From an uncultured Butyrivibrio sp. (GTDB lineage Bacteria; Bacillota; Clostridia; Lachnospirales; Lachnospiraceae): 54,310 nucleotides of DNA. The position numbers and the translations under genes were made by a program. The stretch lies in assembly GCA_946623755.1 (NCBI GenBank), contig CAMORK010000010.1:1-54310 (forward strand), in the 5' to 3' direction. Shown here piece after piece: positions 43,198-51,876 of this stretch (position 1 is the stretch's first letter; each line of letters starts with the position of its first letter). Below the pieces are notes generated by a model, which ran no database searches, was not told the DNA's origin, and saw nothing but the letters and a program-made list of their open reading frames with translations.

Positions 43198-43253
43198 AAC
43201 AACACACGATACCCATAGCTAACAGAAGAGTTGGTTGAGAAAGAGAGGTATTC

Positions 43254-43466
43254 ATGATGCCACTTACTTTTGCAGATAGCGGACAGCTTCTTAAGATCCG
43301 GAAGATTACAGGTAATGACGAAACCAAGCAGCATCTTGCTACTTTGGGATTTGTAACAGGAGAAGAGATTTCGATTGTAAACAAGAATGGTGGAAATCTG
43401 ATAGTGAATGTCAAGGATAGCCGAATAGCTCTTGATAAGACACTCGCAAACCGCATCTACATCTGA
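43254..43466 (+). CDS. feoA: FeoA-domain protein (first copy)
   Basis: A 70-aa SH3-like FeoA protein: MPLTFADSGQLLKIRKITGNDETKQHLATLGFVTGEEISIVNKNGGNLIVNVKDSRIALDKTLANRI is reminiscent of FeoA, with the conserved LxxLGFxxG and the VKDSRIALD strand. GAGAGG precedes the start; a second ATG at 43257 is equally possible. It is thought to bind and help the iron transporter FeoB. It is one of two tandem FeoA genes. Confidence 0.9.
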   Translation: MMPLTFADSGQLLKIRKITGNDETKQHLATLGFVTGEEISIVNKNGGNLIVNVKDSRIALDKTLANRIYI

Positions 43467-43516
43467 TGCGGGTAATTTTATGTTGGTACTAAAAATTCAA
43501 ATAGAGGGAGAAAACG

Positions 43517-43738
43517 ATGAAAACACTTAGAGATGTGGAAATTGGTCAGAATGCCAAAGTTGTAAAACTTCATGGCGAAGGCCCTACAAGGCGCAGGATC
43601 ATGGACATGGGACTGACTAAGGGAGCAGAAGTTTACGTAAGAAAGGTTGCACCACTGGGAGACCCGATTGAACTCACAGTCAGAGGTTATGAGCTTACAG
43701 TGCGCAAGGCTGATGCAGAGTTCGTAGAGGTCGAGTAA
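43517..43738 (+). CDS. feoA: FeoA-domain protein (second copy)
   Basis: A 73-aa FeoA protein with the more classical pattern RRRIMDMGLTKGAEVYVRKVAPLGDPIELTVRGYELTVRKADAEFVEVE. GAGGGAG lies 7 nt before the ATG. It lies 50 nt after the first copy; the two copies differ in sequence and may have separate roles. Confidence 0.93.
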   Translation: MKTLRDVEIGQNAKVVKLHGEGPTRRRIMDMGLTKGAEVYVRKVAPLGDPIELTVRGYELTVRKADAEFVEVE

Positions 43739-43797
43739 GACTGATACTTTCCATTTTATTCTGCATAGAGGGTATGCAGTTTATTTTTAGAAAGGCG

Positions 43798-43813
43798 GTT
43801 AGCATTTGCTAAC
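43798..43813. promoter_or_regulatory. Perfect 16-bp palindrome between feoA and feoB
   Basis: GTTAGCA-tt-TGCTAAC. Its TTAG-N6-CTAA core matches the spacing of DtxR/IdeR operators. It lies 45 nt before feoB, so it could control an internal promoter or act as an RNA hairpin; it has no U-tract. Confidence 0.45.
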
Positions 43814-43858
43814 GCAAAATATCAGATTATTAAATGATTACACATTAGGAGGCAGTAG

Positions 43859-46147
43859 ATGGAAATAAAGATCGCACTTGCGGGTAACCCCAACAGTGGT
43901 AAAACAACACTTTTTAATGACCTTACAGGAAGCAGGCAGTACGTAGGTAACTGGCCCGGTGTTACTGTAGAGAAGAAGGAAGGTAAACTTAAGGGAGATG
44001 AGTACAAGGATGTTGTCATTCAGGATCTTCCGGGTATATATTCCCTTTCACCTTATACACTTGAGGAAGTTGTATCAAGAACTTATCTTGTAACAGAGAA
44101 GCCTGATGCCATCATAAATATCGTGGATGGAACCAACATCGAGCGTAACCTGTATCTTACAACTCAGTTGCTTGAGCTGAATATCCCAACAGTTGTAGCA
44201 CTTAACATGATGGATCTCGTTCGAAAGAACGGTGACAAGATTGATATTAAGGCTCTCTCAGATGCACTCGGATGCGAAGTTGTTGAGCTCTCCGCACTTA
44301 AGAGTGAGGGTACACAGGATCTTGTTAAAAAAGCTGTTGCAGCAGCTAAGAGCGGTAAGGTATCCCATAATATGGACTTCCTTACAGGTGAAGTTAAGGA
44401 AGCTGTAGAGAAGATTGAAGAGATCATCAAGGGAAGCGGAGATCAGAAATTCCTTCGATGGAACGCTGTTAAGGCATTCGAGAGAGATGAGAAGGCTGTA
44501 AAAGAGCTTCACCTTACATCCGATAAGCTTAAGGAAATCGAAGCAGTAACCAAACAGGTTGAGGAAAGCCTTGACGACGATGCGGAATCTCTTATCACAA
44601 ACGAGAGATACACATATATTACTTCAGTAACAGATAAGGCTGTTAAGAAGGGGCTTGCAAAGGGAGAGCTTACAGTATCCGATAAGATCGACAAGATTGT
44701 TACCAACAGAATCTTAGGTCTTCCTATTTTTGCACTTATCATGTTCTTTGTATATGCCATCGCCATGGGCGGATGGAGTGTATCCATCGGAACAATGGCA
44801 ACAGACTTTACTAATGACGTGATCTTCGGTGAGTGGGTTCCCGGACTTTTTGATACTATTCTTGGTGCTCTTCATGTAGAAGAGGGTACAGTTTTATACG
44901 GACTTATCCAGGATGGTATTGTTGCAGGTGTTGGTGCTGTTATCGGTTTCGTACCTCAGATGCTGGTTCTTTTCCTGCTTCTGTCAATCCTTGAGGATGT
45001 CGGATACATGGCCCGTGTAGCTTTCGTTATGGACCGTATCTTCAGACAGTTTGGTCTTTCCGGAAAGAGCTTCATCCCTTGCCTTGTTGCTACAGGATGC
45101 GGAGTTCCCGGTGTTATGGCAAGCCGTACAATTGAGAATGAGCGTGACAGAAAGATGACCATCATGACCACAACCTTCATGCCATGTGGTGCCAAGCTTC
45201 CTATCATCGGACTCATTGCAGGAGCTATCTTCGGAGGATCGCCTCTTGTTGCAGCTTCAGCTTACTTTATCGGAATCGGATCCATAATCCTCTCAGGTAT
45301 CATTCTTAAGAAATTCAAGGTATTTGCCGGAATTCCTGCTCCTTTCGTTATGGAGCTTCCTACATACCATGTTCCTTCTGTTTCAGGTGTGCTTCGTGCC
45401 ACATGGGAGAGAGGCTGGTCCTTCATCAAGAGAGCCGGCAGCGTGATCGTTGTTTCATCAGTTATTATCTGGTTCCTGTCTGCTTTTGGATCAGTAAACG
45501 GACACTTTGGTCTTGTTGATAACCTCTTTGAGGATGAAACAGTTATTACAGATGAATATGTAGCAGAGCTTGCTGACAGGATGAATGTTCCTGAAGAAGA
45601 TGTAAACGCTATGGATGCTTCACTTCTTGCAAGTGTTGGAAATGCAGCTTCATTTGTATTTAAGCCCCTTGGATTTGGCAGCTGGAAGCCTACCGTTGCA
45701 ACTGTAACCGGACTTGTTGCCAAGGAAGAGGTTGTAGGAACATTTGGTGTACTTTATAATTATGATGATGGAGAAGAAGAACTCGGAGAAGAGGGCGAGC
45801 AGATTTGGGACAGAGTTGCAGCTGATTTCTCACCCATCGCAGCATATGCCTTCATGATATTCAACCTTCTGTGTGCACCATGCTTTGCTGCAATCGGAGC
45901 TATAAAGCGTGAGATGAACAACGCAAAGTGGACATGGGCAGCAATCGGATATATGACAGGATGGGCTTATGTACTTGCTCTTATCGTTTACAATATCGGA
46001 GGGCTTATCCTCGGACAGGTTTCATTTGGACTTGGTACAATAGTAGGCGTAGTTCTTCTTGGATGTCTTATTTACCTCCTTTTCAGAAAAGGCTATCAGG
46101 CAGCTGAGGGTGAGGGAAAAGAGATGGCTGTTAAGATGAAAGCTTAA
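43859..46147 (+). CDS. feoB: Ferrous iron transporter FeoB
   Basis: A 762-aa protein. The N-terminal G domain has G1 GNPNSGKTTLFNDLTG (8-23), a G2 Thr in GVTVEKKEG, G3 DLPGIYSL, G4 NMMD and a G5-like SALKSEG. A helical GDI-type region follows. The membrane domain holds the two Gate motifs with Cys residues (SFIPCLVATGCGVPGVMASR and TTFMPCGAKLPIIG). The last part carries long acidic extracytoplasmic insertions (for example YNYDDGEEELGEEGEQ). AGGAGG precedes the ATG. It takes up Fe(II) in anaerobes. Confidence 0.96.
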   Translation: MEIKIALAGNPNSGKTTLFNDLTGSRQYVGNWPGVTVEKKEGKLKGDEYKDVVIQDLPGIYSLSPYTLEEVVSRTYLVTEKPDAIINIVDGTNIERNLYLTTQLLELNIPTVVALNMMDLVRKNGDKIDIKALSDALGCEVVELSALKSEGTQDLVKKAVAAAKSGKVSHNMDFLTGEVKEAVEKIEEIIKGSGDQKFLRWNAVKAFERDEKAVKELHLTSDKLKEIEAVTKQVEESLDDDAESLITNERYTYITSVTDKAVKKGLAKGELTVSDKIDKIVTNRILGLPIFALIMFFVYAIAMGGWSVSIGTMATDFTNDVIFGEWVPGLFDTILGALHVEEGTVLYGLIQDGIVAGVGAVIGFVPQMLVLFLLLSILEDVGYMARVAFVMDRIFRQFGLSGKSFIPCLVATGCGVPGVMASRTIENERDRKMTIMTTTFMPCGAKLPIIGLIAGAIFGGSPLVAASAYFIGIGSIILSGIILKKFKVFAGIPAPFVMELPTYHVPSVSGVLRATWERGWSFIKRAGSVIVVSSVIIWFLSAFGSVNGHFGLVDNLFEDETVITDEYVAELADRMNVPEEDVNAMDASLLASVGNAASFVFKPLGFGSWKPTVATVTGLVAKEEVVGTFGVLYNYDDGEEELGEEGEQIWDRVAADFSPIAAYAFMIFNLLCAPCFAAIGAIKREMNNAKWTWAAIGYMTGWAYVLALIVYNIGGLILGQVSFGLGTIVGVVLLGCLIYLLFRKGYQAAEGEGKEMAVKMKA

Positions 46148-46191
46148 CGTGAAAATGGTTTTTGGCTTTTGATTTAGAAAGGAGGTGCGAT

Positions 46192-46368
46192 ATGGCATCT
46201 ATAATCGGAAATGCGGTTGTCGTAATCGCACTGGCAGTTATTATATTTTTCTCCGGAAGAGCTACCATCAGGACCTTTAAGGGAGAACTCAAGGGAGAGG
46301 GATGCAGCGGATGCGCAGGCGGAAGCTGTGCAGGCTGCAGCAGATGCTCTGCAGCAGCCAAAAAATGA
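46192..46368 (+). CDS. FeoB-associated Cys-rich membrane protein
   Basis: A 58-aa protein starting at the ATG at 46192 after AAAGGAGG. One N-terminal membrane helix (IIGNAVVVIALAVIIFFSGRA) is followed by a short basic stretch and a Cys-rich tail of CxxC pairs (CSGCAGGSCAGCSRC). This matches the small protein family found after feoB in Firmicutes, with an unproven role in iron handling. Its stop overlaps the next start. Confidence 0.9.
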   Translation: MASIIGNAVVVIALAVIIFFSGRATIRTFKGELKGEGCSGCAGGSCAGCSRCSAAAKK

Positions 46369-47297
46369 ATATTTCGAGTTTAAGAGAAATTGAAATCAAG
46401 ATAACAGAAGATGAGGCGGGGCTCAAGGTCAGGGAGATCATGTCGGGCAAACTGAAATTATCCTCCAGAGAGATAACAAGGTGCAAACAGTTTGAGGACG
46501 GAGTAATGATTAAAATTCCCGGGGATCCGCAGTACAAGATGATCTGGCTTAAGGAAACTGTAAGTGCCGGCGACATACTCAAGGTCAGGATATATGAAGA
46601 TATCGATAACTCGGGTGATGTAGTCCCTTCAGATGATCCCATAGATATCGTCTTCGAGGATGAGGACATTATTCTTCTTAATAAACCGGGGGATATGGTT
46701 GTGCATCCATCCTATGCGCATTACAGGGATTCTCTTTCGAATGCCCTTGCAGGCTATTACAAACGCACAGGGCAGAGCCACGTCATAAGAACTATCGGAA
46801 GACTCGACAGGGAGACGTCAGGTCTTTTGATATTTGCTAAGAACAGACATGCTGCTGCGATACTCTCCAATCAGAAGGAGAATATGTCAAGGCGCAAGGA
46901 GTATCTTGCACTTGTAAGCGGAATTATGGAGAATGCACAGGGGACCATCGATGCGCCAATCGGTCAGGAAGAGGGAGTACGTATGATCCGAAAGGTCACA
47001 GATAGCGGTAAACAGGCAATTACACACTATAGGCTTATCAGGCAGTTTGCGGACTATGCCCTTATAAAGCTGCATCTGGATACAGGCAGGACCCATCAGA
47101 TAAGAGTTCATATGTCTTATATCGGTCATCCGCTTTTGGGGGATAATCTATACGGAAAAGAGATTGAAGATAACCATGGGATGATGCGAGCAGCTCTTCA
47201 TGCAGCTCATCTGGAGTTTATACATCCCATAACGGGACAGTCTATGTCTTTTGATGCGGATTTACCTGATGATATGGCGGGGCTTATCAGGCAATAA
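46365..47297 (+). CDS. RluA-family RNA pseudouridine synthase
   Basis: A 310-aa protein. I chose the ATG at 46365, coupled to the preceding stop (ATGA). It has an S4-like N-terminal part (LKVREIMSGKLKLSSREITRCKQ). The catalytic block is IGRLDRETSGLLIFAKN, whose Asp is the family nucleophile. Other blocks are HQIRVHMSYIGHPLLGDNLYG and IILLNKPGDMVVHPS. It modifies uridines in rRNA or tRNA; the exact position (RluD, RluC or other) is not decided. It is probably co-transcribed with feo genes by read-through and not functionally linked. Confidence 0.92.
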   Translation: MNISSLREIEIKITEDEAGLKVREIMSGKLKLSSREITRCKQFEDGVMIKIPGDPQYKMIWLKETVSAGDILKVRIYEDIDNSGDVVPSDDPIDIVFEDEDIILLNKPGDMVVHPSYAHYRDSLSNALAGYYKRTGQSHVIRTIGRLDRETSGLLIFAKNRHAAAILSNQKENMSRRKEYLALVSGIMENAQGTIDAPIGQEEGVRMIRKVTDSGKQAITHYRLIRQFADYALIKLHLDTGRTHQIRVHMSYIGHPLLGDNLYGKEIEDNHGMMRAALHAAHLEFIHPITGQSMSFDADLPDDMAGLIRQ

Positions 47298-47310
47298 CAG
47301 TTAAACTTGA

Positions 47311-47339
47311 AAGGAAGCTCACAACGAGCTTCCTTTTTT
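47311..47339. terminator. Terminator between convergent RluA-type gene and dinB
   Basis: A perfect 10-bp stem AAGGAAGCTC/GAGCTTCCTT with loop ACAAC, followed by TTTTTG on the plus strand. The stem includes the dinB stop codon (47319-47321). Confidence 0.88.
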
Positions 47340-48626
47340 GATGATGTCTTTTCCAAATTCCGATCTTAGCTTTTCGGTCATGGCATCAAGCTTTTTTTGT
47401 CTCTCTCTGCCGGGGGAGTTACTACTGATAAAAGAACTCTCGTCGGGAGATAGAAGCCCCTGATCAAAGAGATTTAGCTGCTGGTAGGAACCATCATCAA
47501 GCTTACTTACACCAACGCCAACAAGTCTTATTACTTCACCTTTCATGAACAGCCCGTTGTCTCCAAGAAGAAGCTTGTCCGAAAGCTCTTTGGAGTACTT
47601 AAGAAGGTGATTTTCATCGTTTATGGAGCTTTCGAGCTGCATCTGAGCCGAATGCCTCTTAAAAGTCCCTGTTTTGACTGACACAGTGACAGTTCTGCCA
47701 TATACATGATCTCTTATTAGACGCTTTGATACACTGCTACAGAGATATTTAAGTACCGGGATTATGTCTTTGTCATAACTATCGGAAGTCAGGTCGGAGC
47801 GGAGAGTAGTTTCATTTGAGTAGCTTTTGGCCTCTTCATAACTGTCTGATACATTTGTGCTCCCAATGCCATTTGCAGCTGCATATATGTAAGATCCGAC
47901 ATTTTCACCGAGTATGGATATAAGCATCTGAGGGTCTGAAGCGGCTGCTTCTCCAATGGTCCTGATACCGATGTTTTGCAGCCTTCCTGCAGTTGCTTTT
48001 CCGCAGCCGTACAGCTCCCCTATATCAAGAGGCCACATCTTTTCACTGATCTCCTCGGGGAAAAGGGTGTGTATCCTGTCGGGCTTTTGAAAATCACTGG
48101 CCATCTTGGCAAGGAGCTTATTGCAGGATATGCCGACATTGACGGTAAAACCGAGAGTATCCCTGATTTCATCCTTTATCTTTGCTGCAAGGCAGATTGG
48201 AAAGGGGCAATCCGGTGTTTCAAGATGATGATACATACTGTGCATACCGGAAACATCAACATATGCTTCATCTATTGAAACCTGCTCGATAAGCGGGGAA
48301 TAGCGTTTTAATACATCAATAAATTTGTGGGAATAAAATCTGTAGGTTGTAAAGTCGGATTTTACAAGAACAAGGGAAGGGCATTTCTCCAGAGCCTTTA
48401 CCACCGGCTCACCGGTGACAATACCGTATTTTTTGGCAGGTATTGATTTGGCGGTAATAATGCCATGCCTTGTCTTGACATCTCCGCCGACAGCGGAAGG
48501 AATGGTTCTGAGGTCAACGCTGTCAGGATCCTCAGAAAGAGCCTTTAGCGCGGACCAGGACAAAAAGGCAGAATTGACATCTATATGGAATATGTATTTG
48601 TCATGATCGTAAACATGATTTTCCAT
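47319..48626 (-). CDS. dinB: DNA polymerase IV-like Y-family polymerase (DinB)
   Basis: A 435-aa protein. It starts with KYIFHIDVNSAFLSWSAL, the first acidic metal site. The second site is VSIDEAYVDVSG, and GCGKATAGRLQNIGIRTIGE forms the thumb/HhH region. A little-finger domain follows. The family member here has a longer insertion (AVGGDVKTRHGIITAKS) than classical DinB. It performs translesion or error-prone synthesis. No obvious LexA box was seen in the short upstream region. Confidence 0.92.
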   Translation of the reverse strand: MENHVYDHDKYIFHIDVNSAFLSWSALKALSEDPDSVDLRTIPSAVGGDVKTRHGIITAKSIPAKKYGIVTGEPVVKALEKCPSLVLVKSDFTTYRFYSHKFIDVLKRYSPLIEQVSIDEAYVDVSGMHSMYHHLETPDCPFPICLAAKIKDEIRDTLGFTVNVGISCNKLLAKMASDFQKPDRIHTLFPEEISEKMWPLDIGELYGCGKATAGRLQNIGIRTIGEAAASDPQMLISILGENVGSYIYAAANGIGSTNVSDSYEEAKSYSNETTLRSDLTSDSYDKDIIPVLKYLCSSVSKRLIRDHVYGRTVTVSVKTGTFKRHSAQMQLESSINDENHLLKYSKELSDKLLLGDNGLFMKGEVIRLVGVGVSKLDDGSYQQLNLFDQGLLSPDESSFISSNSPGRERQKKLDAMTEKLRSEFGKDIIKKGSSL

Positions 48627-48734
48627 CGATTTATTTTCCTCTAATTAGCCATTATACACCATATTTCTGCCAAAAAATTGTATACTGAATATAGTGAATA
48701 TTCGAAGTATCATTTGATAAAAAAGGAGAGAAAA
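48627..48734. promoter_or_regulatory. Divergent promoter region between dinB and the MEMO-AMMECR1 gene
   Basis: 108 nt, AT-rich. ATTATA at 48651-48656 is TATAAT on the minus strand and a candidate dinB -10. TATACT (about 48681-48686) is a candidate plus-strand -10. Convincing -35 boxes were not found. AAGGAGAG lies just before the start at 48735. Confidence 0.35.
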
Positions 48735-50180
48735 ATGCCGATAGTAGGAGCTTTTATGGTGCCACACCCGCCCATCATGCTTCCTGAGGTGGGGAGAGGC
48801 GAAGAAGAAAAGATAGCTGCAACAACAGCTGCGTACAGGCAGGTTGCGGACAGGATAGCAGAGCTTAAACCAAAGACAATCATTATCTCAAGTCCCCACA
48901 GCATTATGTATGCTGACTATTTTCATGTTTCGCCCGGCAAAAGAGCTGAAGGCGACATGGGGAGATTCAGGGCATCTCAGGTGAAGTTTGATGTGGAATA
49001 TGACACAGACCTTGTTGCTGAGATATGCGCGATTTCCGATTCCTACGGTCTGGAAAAGGAAGATATAAAGAGCATGGAGATACAGGGCTTTCCTGCAGGA
49101 ACCATGGGGGAAAGAGATCCTGAACTGGACCATGGCACCATGATCCCGCTCTACTATATCAGAGAGAAATATACAGATTTTAAGATCGTGAGGATTGGAT
49201 TATCAGGACTTTCTCTTCCGATGCACTACGAGATGGGGCAGATCATACAACAGGCTGTTGAGCGAACCGGCGTAAGAGCTGTTTACGTTGCCAGCGGAGA
49301 TCTTTCACACAAGATGAAGGAAGACGGACCTTACGGTTTTGCCAAGGAAGGGCCGGAGTATGATGAGAGGATAATGGAAGTCTGTGGCAGTGGTGAATTT
49401 GACAGACTCCTTGATTTTGATGAGGTGTTCTGCGACAAAGCTGCCGAGTGCGGTCACAGGTCTTTTGTCATGATGGCGGGAGCTCTGGACGGACTGTCCG
49501 TATCTGCGCATAAGCTCTCACATGAGGCGACTTTCGGGGTAGGATACGGAATCTGTACCTTCGAGGTTGGCGGTAAAGATGAGAACAGGCATTTCCTCGA
49601 GAAGTGGAGAGACAATAAGAAAGCGCAGCTTGAAAAGAGAAAACAGGATGAGGATCCGTATGTAAGGCTCGCCAGATACTCTTTAGAGAGTTATATAACC
49701 CTCGGAAAGAGGATCACCAGGAAGGATTTAAAAGGTGATAAATGGTCTGATATGGACAGAGAGATGCTTGGGAGAAGAGCCGGGACCTTTGTGTCCATTC
49801 ACAAGGACGGGGCACTAAGGGGCTGTATTGGGACCATACTTCCAACCACAGGCTGTATCGCCGATGAGATAATGCAGAATGCGATCAGTGCAGGAACAAA
49901 TGATCCGAGATTTCCGATGATCAAGGAGGATGAGCTTCCATACCTTGAGATGAGTGTCGATGTCCTGGATGAGCCGGAGCCTATTGATAGTCCCGATGAG
50001 CTGGATGTTAAGCGATACGGAGTAATTGTCACTCATGGAAGAAAGAGAGGGCTCCTCCTTCCGAATCTCGACGGTGTGGACAGTATAGAGCAGCAGATTG
50101 ATATTGCGCGCCAGAAGGCAGGGATTTATGAAGATGAGGATTACAGTCTGGAGCGCTTTGAGGTAATTCGTCACTACTAA
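48735..50180 (+). CDS. AmmeMemoRadiSam fusion protein: MEMO domain plus AMMECR1 domain
   Basis: A 481-aa protein starting at the ATG at 48735 after AAAAGGAGAG; an in-frame site at 48678 has no ribosome site. Residues 1-270 are a MEMO/LigB-type domain: GAFMVPHPPIMLPEVG, ISSPHSIMY, HGTMIPLYYI and VASGDLSHKM supply the histidines/acid of the dioxygenase-like pocket. Residues of about 305-481 are an AMMECR1 domain with GTFVSIHKDGALRGCIGTILP and NDPRFP. The following gene is the radical-SAM partner. These three parts are known to travel together (AmmeMemoRadiSam system). Its biochemical role is, as far as I know, not settled. Confidence 0.9.
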   Translation: MPIVGAFMVPHPPIMLPEVGRGEEEKIAATTAAYRQVADRIAELKPKTIIISSPHSIMYADYFHVSPGKRAEGDMGRFRASQVKFDVEYDTDLVAEICAISDSYGLEKEDIKSMEIQGFPAGTMGERDPELDHGTMIPLYYIREKYTDFKIVRIGLSGLSLPMHYEMGQIIQQAVERTGVRAVYVASGDLSHKMKEDGPYGFAKEGPEYDERIMEVCGSGEFDRLLDFDEVFCDKAAECGHRSFVMMAGALDGLSVSAHKLSHEATFGVGYGICTFEVGGKDENRHFLEKWRDNKKAQLEKRKQDEDPYVRLARYSLESYITLGKRITRKDLKGDKWSDMDREMLGRRAGTFVSIHKDGALRGCIGTILPTTGCIADEIMQNAISAGTNDPRFPMIKEDELPYLEMSVDVLDEPEPIDSPDELDVKRYGVIVTHGRKRGLLLPNLDGVDSIEQQIDIARQKAGIYEDEDYSLERFEVIRHY

Positions 50181-50198
50181 GCAGCGGGGAGGGTTAAT

Positions 50199-51044
50199 AT
50201 GCCAAAATGTAACGTCTGCCACAATCATTGTGATCTTGAAGAAGGCCGGGAAGGACTTTGCAAGGCCAGGATCTGTCGCGATGGCAAGGTGGTTCCCAAA
50301 AACTATGGCCATGTCACATCCATTGCTCTTGATCCTATAGAGAAAAAGCCTTTAAATCTCTTTTACCCGGGATCGAAGATCATTTCTGTGGGAAGCTACG
50401 GCTGTAATCTGCGTTGCCCGTTCTGCCAGAACCACGAGATTTCATATGATTTCGGAAAAGAGTATCCCTATGGCTTTCGGGAGATGTCTCCGAAGGAGGT
50501 GGCTGACATTGCACTGGAATACAAGGATGAGGGCAATATAGGTGTTGCTTTTACTTACAATGAGCCGCTTGTGGGCTATGAGTTCGTGGTGGATGCTGCC
50601 AAAAAGGTCCATGAAAATGGCATGAAGACGGTACTTGTATCAAATGGGAATGTTACTTTGGAGGTGGCGAAGCAGGTAATTCCTCATATAGATGCCATGA
50701 ACATTGATCTCAAGGGATTTACTGAAAAATATTATCAGGAAGTGCTTCGTGGCGACAGAAAGCTGGTCATGGATTTTATAAGCATGGCTGCAGAGGTCTG
50801 CCATGTGGAAGTCACAACCCTGGTGGTTCCGGGCTTTAATGACACGGAAAACGAGATAAAAGAGCTTTCTAAATGGATAGCTTCCCTGGATGAGGGCAGG
50901 GGAAAAGATAAGGTAGCTCTGCATATTAGCAGGTATTTTCCAAGGTTTAGGATGGATGCTCCTGCAACGGATGTGGACCTGATTTACAGGCTTAAGGGTG
51001 TGGCGGAAAAAGAACTGGATCATGTATTTACAGGGAATTGCTAA
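50199..51044 (+). CDS. amrS: AmmeMemoRadiSam system radical SAM enzyme
   Basis: A 281-aa protein. Radical-SAM cluster motif GCNLRCPFCQN (CxxxCxxC) lies near residues 68-75. A short N-terminal Cys motif (CNVCHNHCDL ... CKARICRDG) precedes it. Later blocks AFTYNEPLVGYEF, NGNVTLEVA and DLKGFTEKYY match PflA-like family members. It lies 18 nt after the MEMO-AMMECR1 gene, GGGGAGG precedes the ATG, and both should work together. The substrate is unknown. Confidence 0.9.
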   Translation: MPKCNVCHNHCDLEEGREGLCKARICRDGKVVPKNYGHVTSIALDPIEKKPLNLFYPGSKIISVGSYGCNLRCPFCQNHEISYDFGKEYPYGFREMSPKEVADIALEYKDEGNIGVAFTYNEPLVGYEFVVDAAKKVHENGMKTVLVSNGNVTLEVAKQVIPHIDAMNIDLKGFTEKYYQEVLRGDRKLVMDFISMAAEVCHVEVTTLVVPGFNDTENEIKELSKWIASLDEGRGKDKVALHISRYFPRFRMDAPATDVDLIYRLKGVAEKELDHVFTGNC

Positions 51045-51109
51045 GCCTTTTGACTTTTGTACCCTATCATCATATAATAATCCAATATTTGATTTGGAGG
51101 ATTATTATA

Positions 51110-51670
51110 ATGAGCAATTACGAAGATAAGGAAGAGTGCTGCTGCGGAGCAGAAGAGGGATGCGGCGACGGAGGATGCTGCGGAGGATCTGAAGGCGGCT
51201 GCGGTGGATGCGGCGGATGCCACACATATGAGCCTGATTTTGAGGGCCAGAACATAGGCAAGACCTGCAGAACTCACTATACAGGTACTTTCAATGACGG
51301 AACCAAGTTTGATTCTTCTTATGACAGAGGAGAGCCTCTTGAGTTCGTCTGCGGGACAGGAATGATGATCCACGGCTTTGATAAGGCTGTTGCAACCATG
51401 AATGTCGGGGATGTCATCGATATTCACTTAGAGCCGGGCGAAGCTTACGGGGATGTTGATCCAAACGCATTCATAACAATTAATATCTCTGATCTTCCGG
51501 GCTCTGAGGACCTTAGTGTCGATCAGAAGGTATATCTTCAGGATGTTTACGGAAGACCAATTCCTGTTAAGGTTACAGCCAAGGATGATTCACAGATCAC
51601 CTTTGATGCAAACCACGAGATGGCAGGCAAAGAGCTTAACTTTAAGATTGAACTTGTAGAAGTTGTTTGA
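51110..51670 (+). CDS. FKBP-type (SlyD-like) peptidyl-prolyl isomerase with N-terminal Cys/Gly-rich segment
   Basis: A 186-aa protein starting at the ATG at 51110 with GGAGG 10 nt upstream. Residues of about 9-37 are almost only Cys, Gly, Glu and Ser, with 11 cysteines and a final His (CGGCGGCH). The FKBP domain follows (THYTGTFNDGTKFDSSYDRGEPLEFVCGTGMMIHGFDKAV) with the IF insert (GEAYGDVDPNAFITI...), as in SlyD. SlyD from other bacteria carries a C-terminal metal-binding tail; here a Cys-rich segment is at the N-terminus, so a metallochaperone role is a fair inference. Confidence 0.9.
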   Translation: MSNYEDKEECCCGAEEGCGDGGCCGGSEGGCGGCGGCHTYEPDFEGQNIGKTCRTHYTGTFNDGTKFDSSYDRGEPLEFVCGTGMMIHGFDKAVATMNVGDVIDIHLEPGEAYGDVDPNAFITINISDLPGSEDLSVDQKVYLQDVYGRPIPVKVTAKDDSQITFDANHEMAGKELNFKIELVEVV

Positions 51671-51785
51671 TATTGGAAATGCCTTCTCCTATACGCTTAT
51701 CCGGAGGATTAAAATAAAGTTTCAAATGCGTATGTTTTTTTGTGAAATTAATGTTTATTTTCGAGAAATTTTATTGTTTTAAGTG

Positions 51786-51814
51786 TTGAATGACGTTCCC
51801 GGGTAGGTTACTAT
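51786..51814 (+). promoter_or_regulatory. Promoter of the CAP-domain lipoprotein gene
   Basis: -35 TTGAAT (51786-51791), a 17-nt spacer and -10 TACTAT (51809-51814), about 60 nt before the start codon. Confidence 0.6.
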
Positions 51815-51876
51815 TTAGTTAAGAATAAAGACAATTATGTTCAGGTTATGATTATGATTGTGTAGGAGTGAAGATT

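Noticed and set aside
48627-48734. LexA (SOS) box before dinB
   Set aside because: GAATATTCGAAGTATC was considered, but it does not match the known Gram-positive or clostridial LexA consensus well enough.
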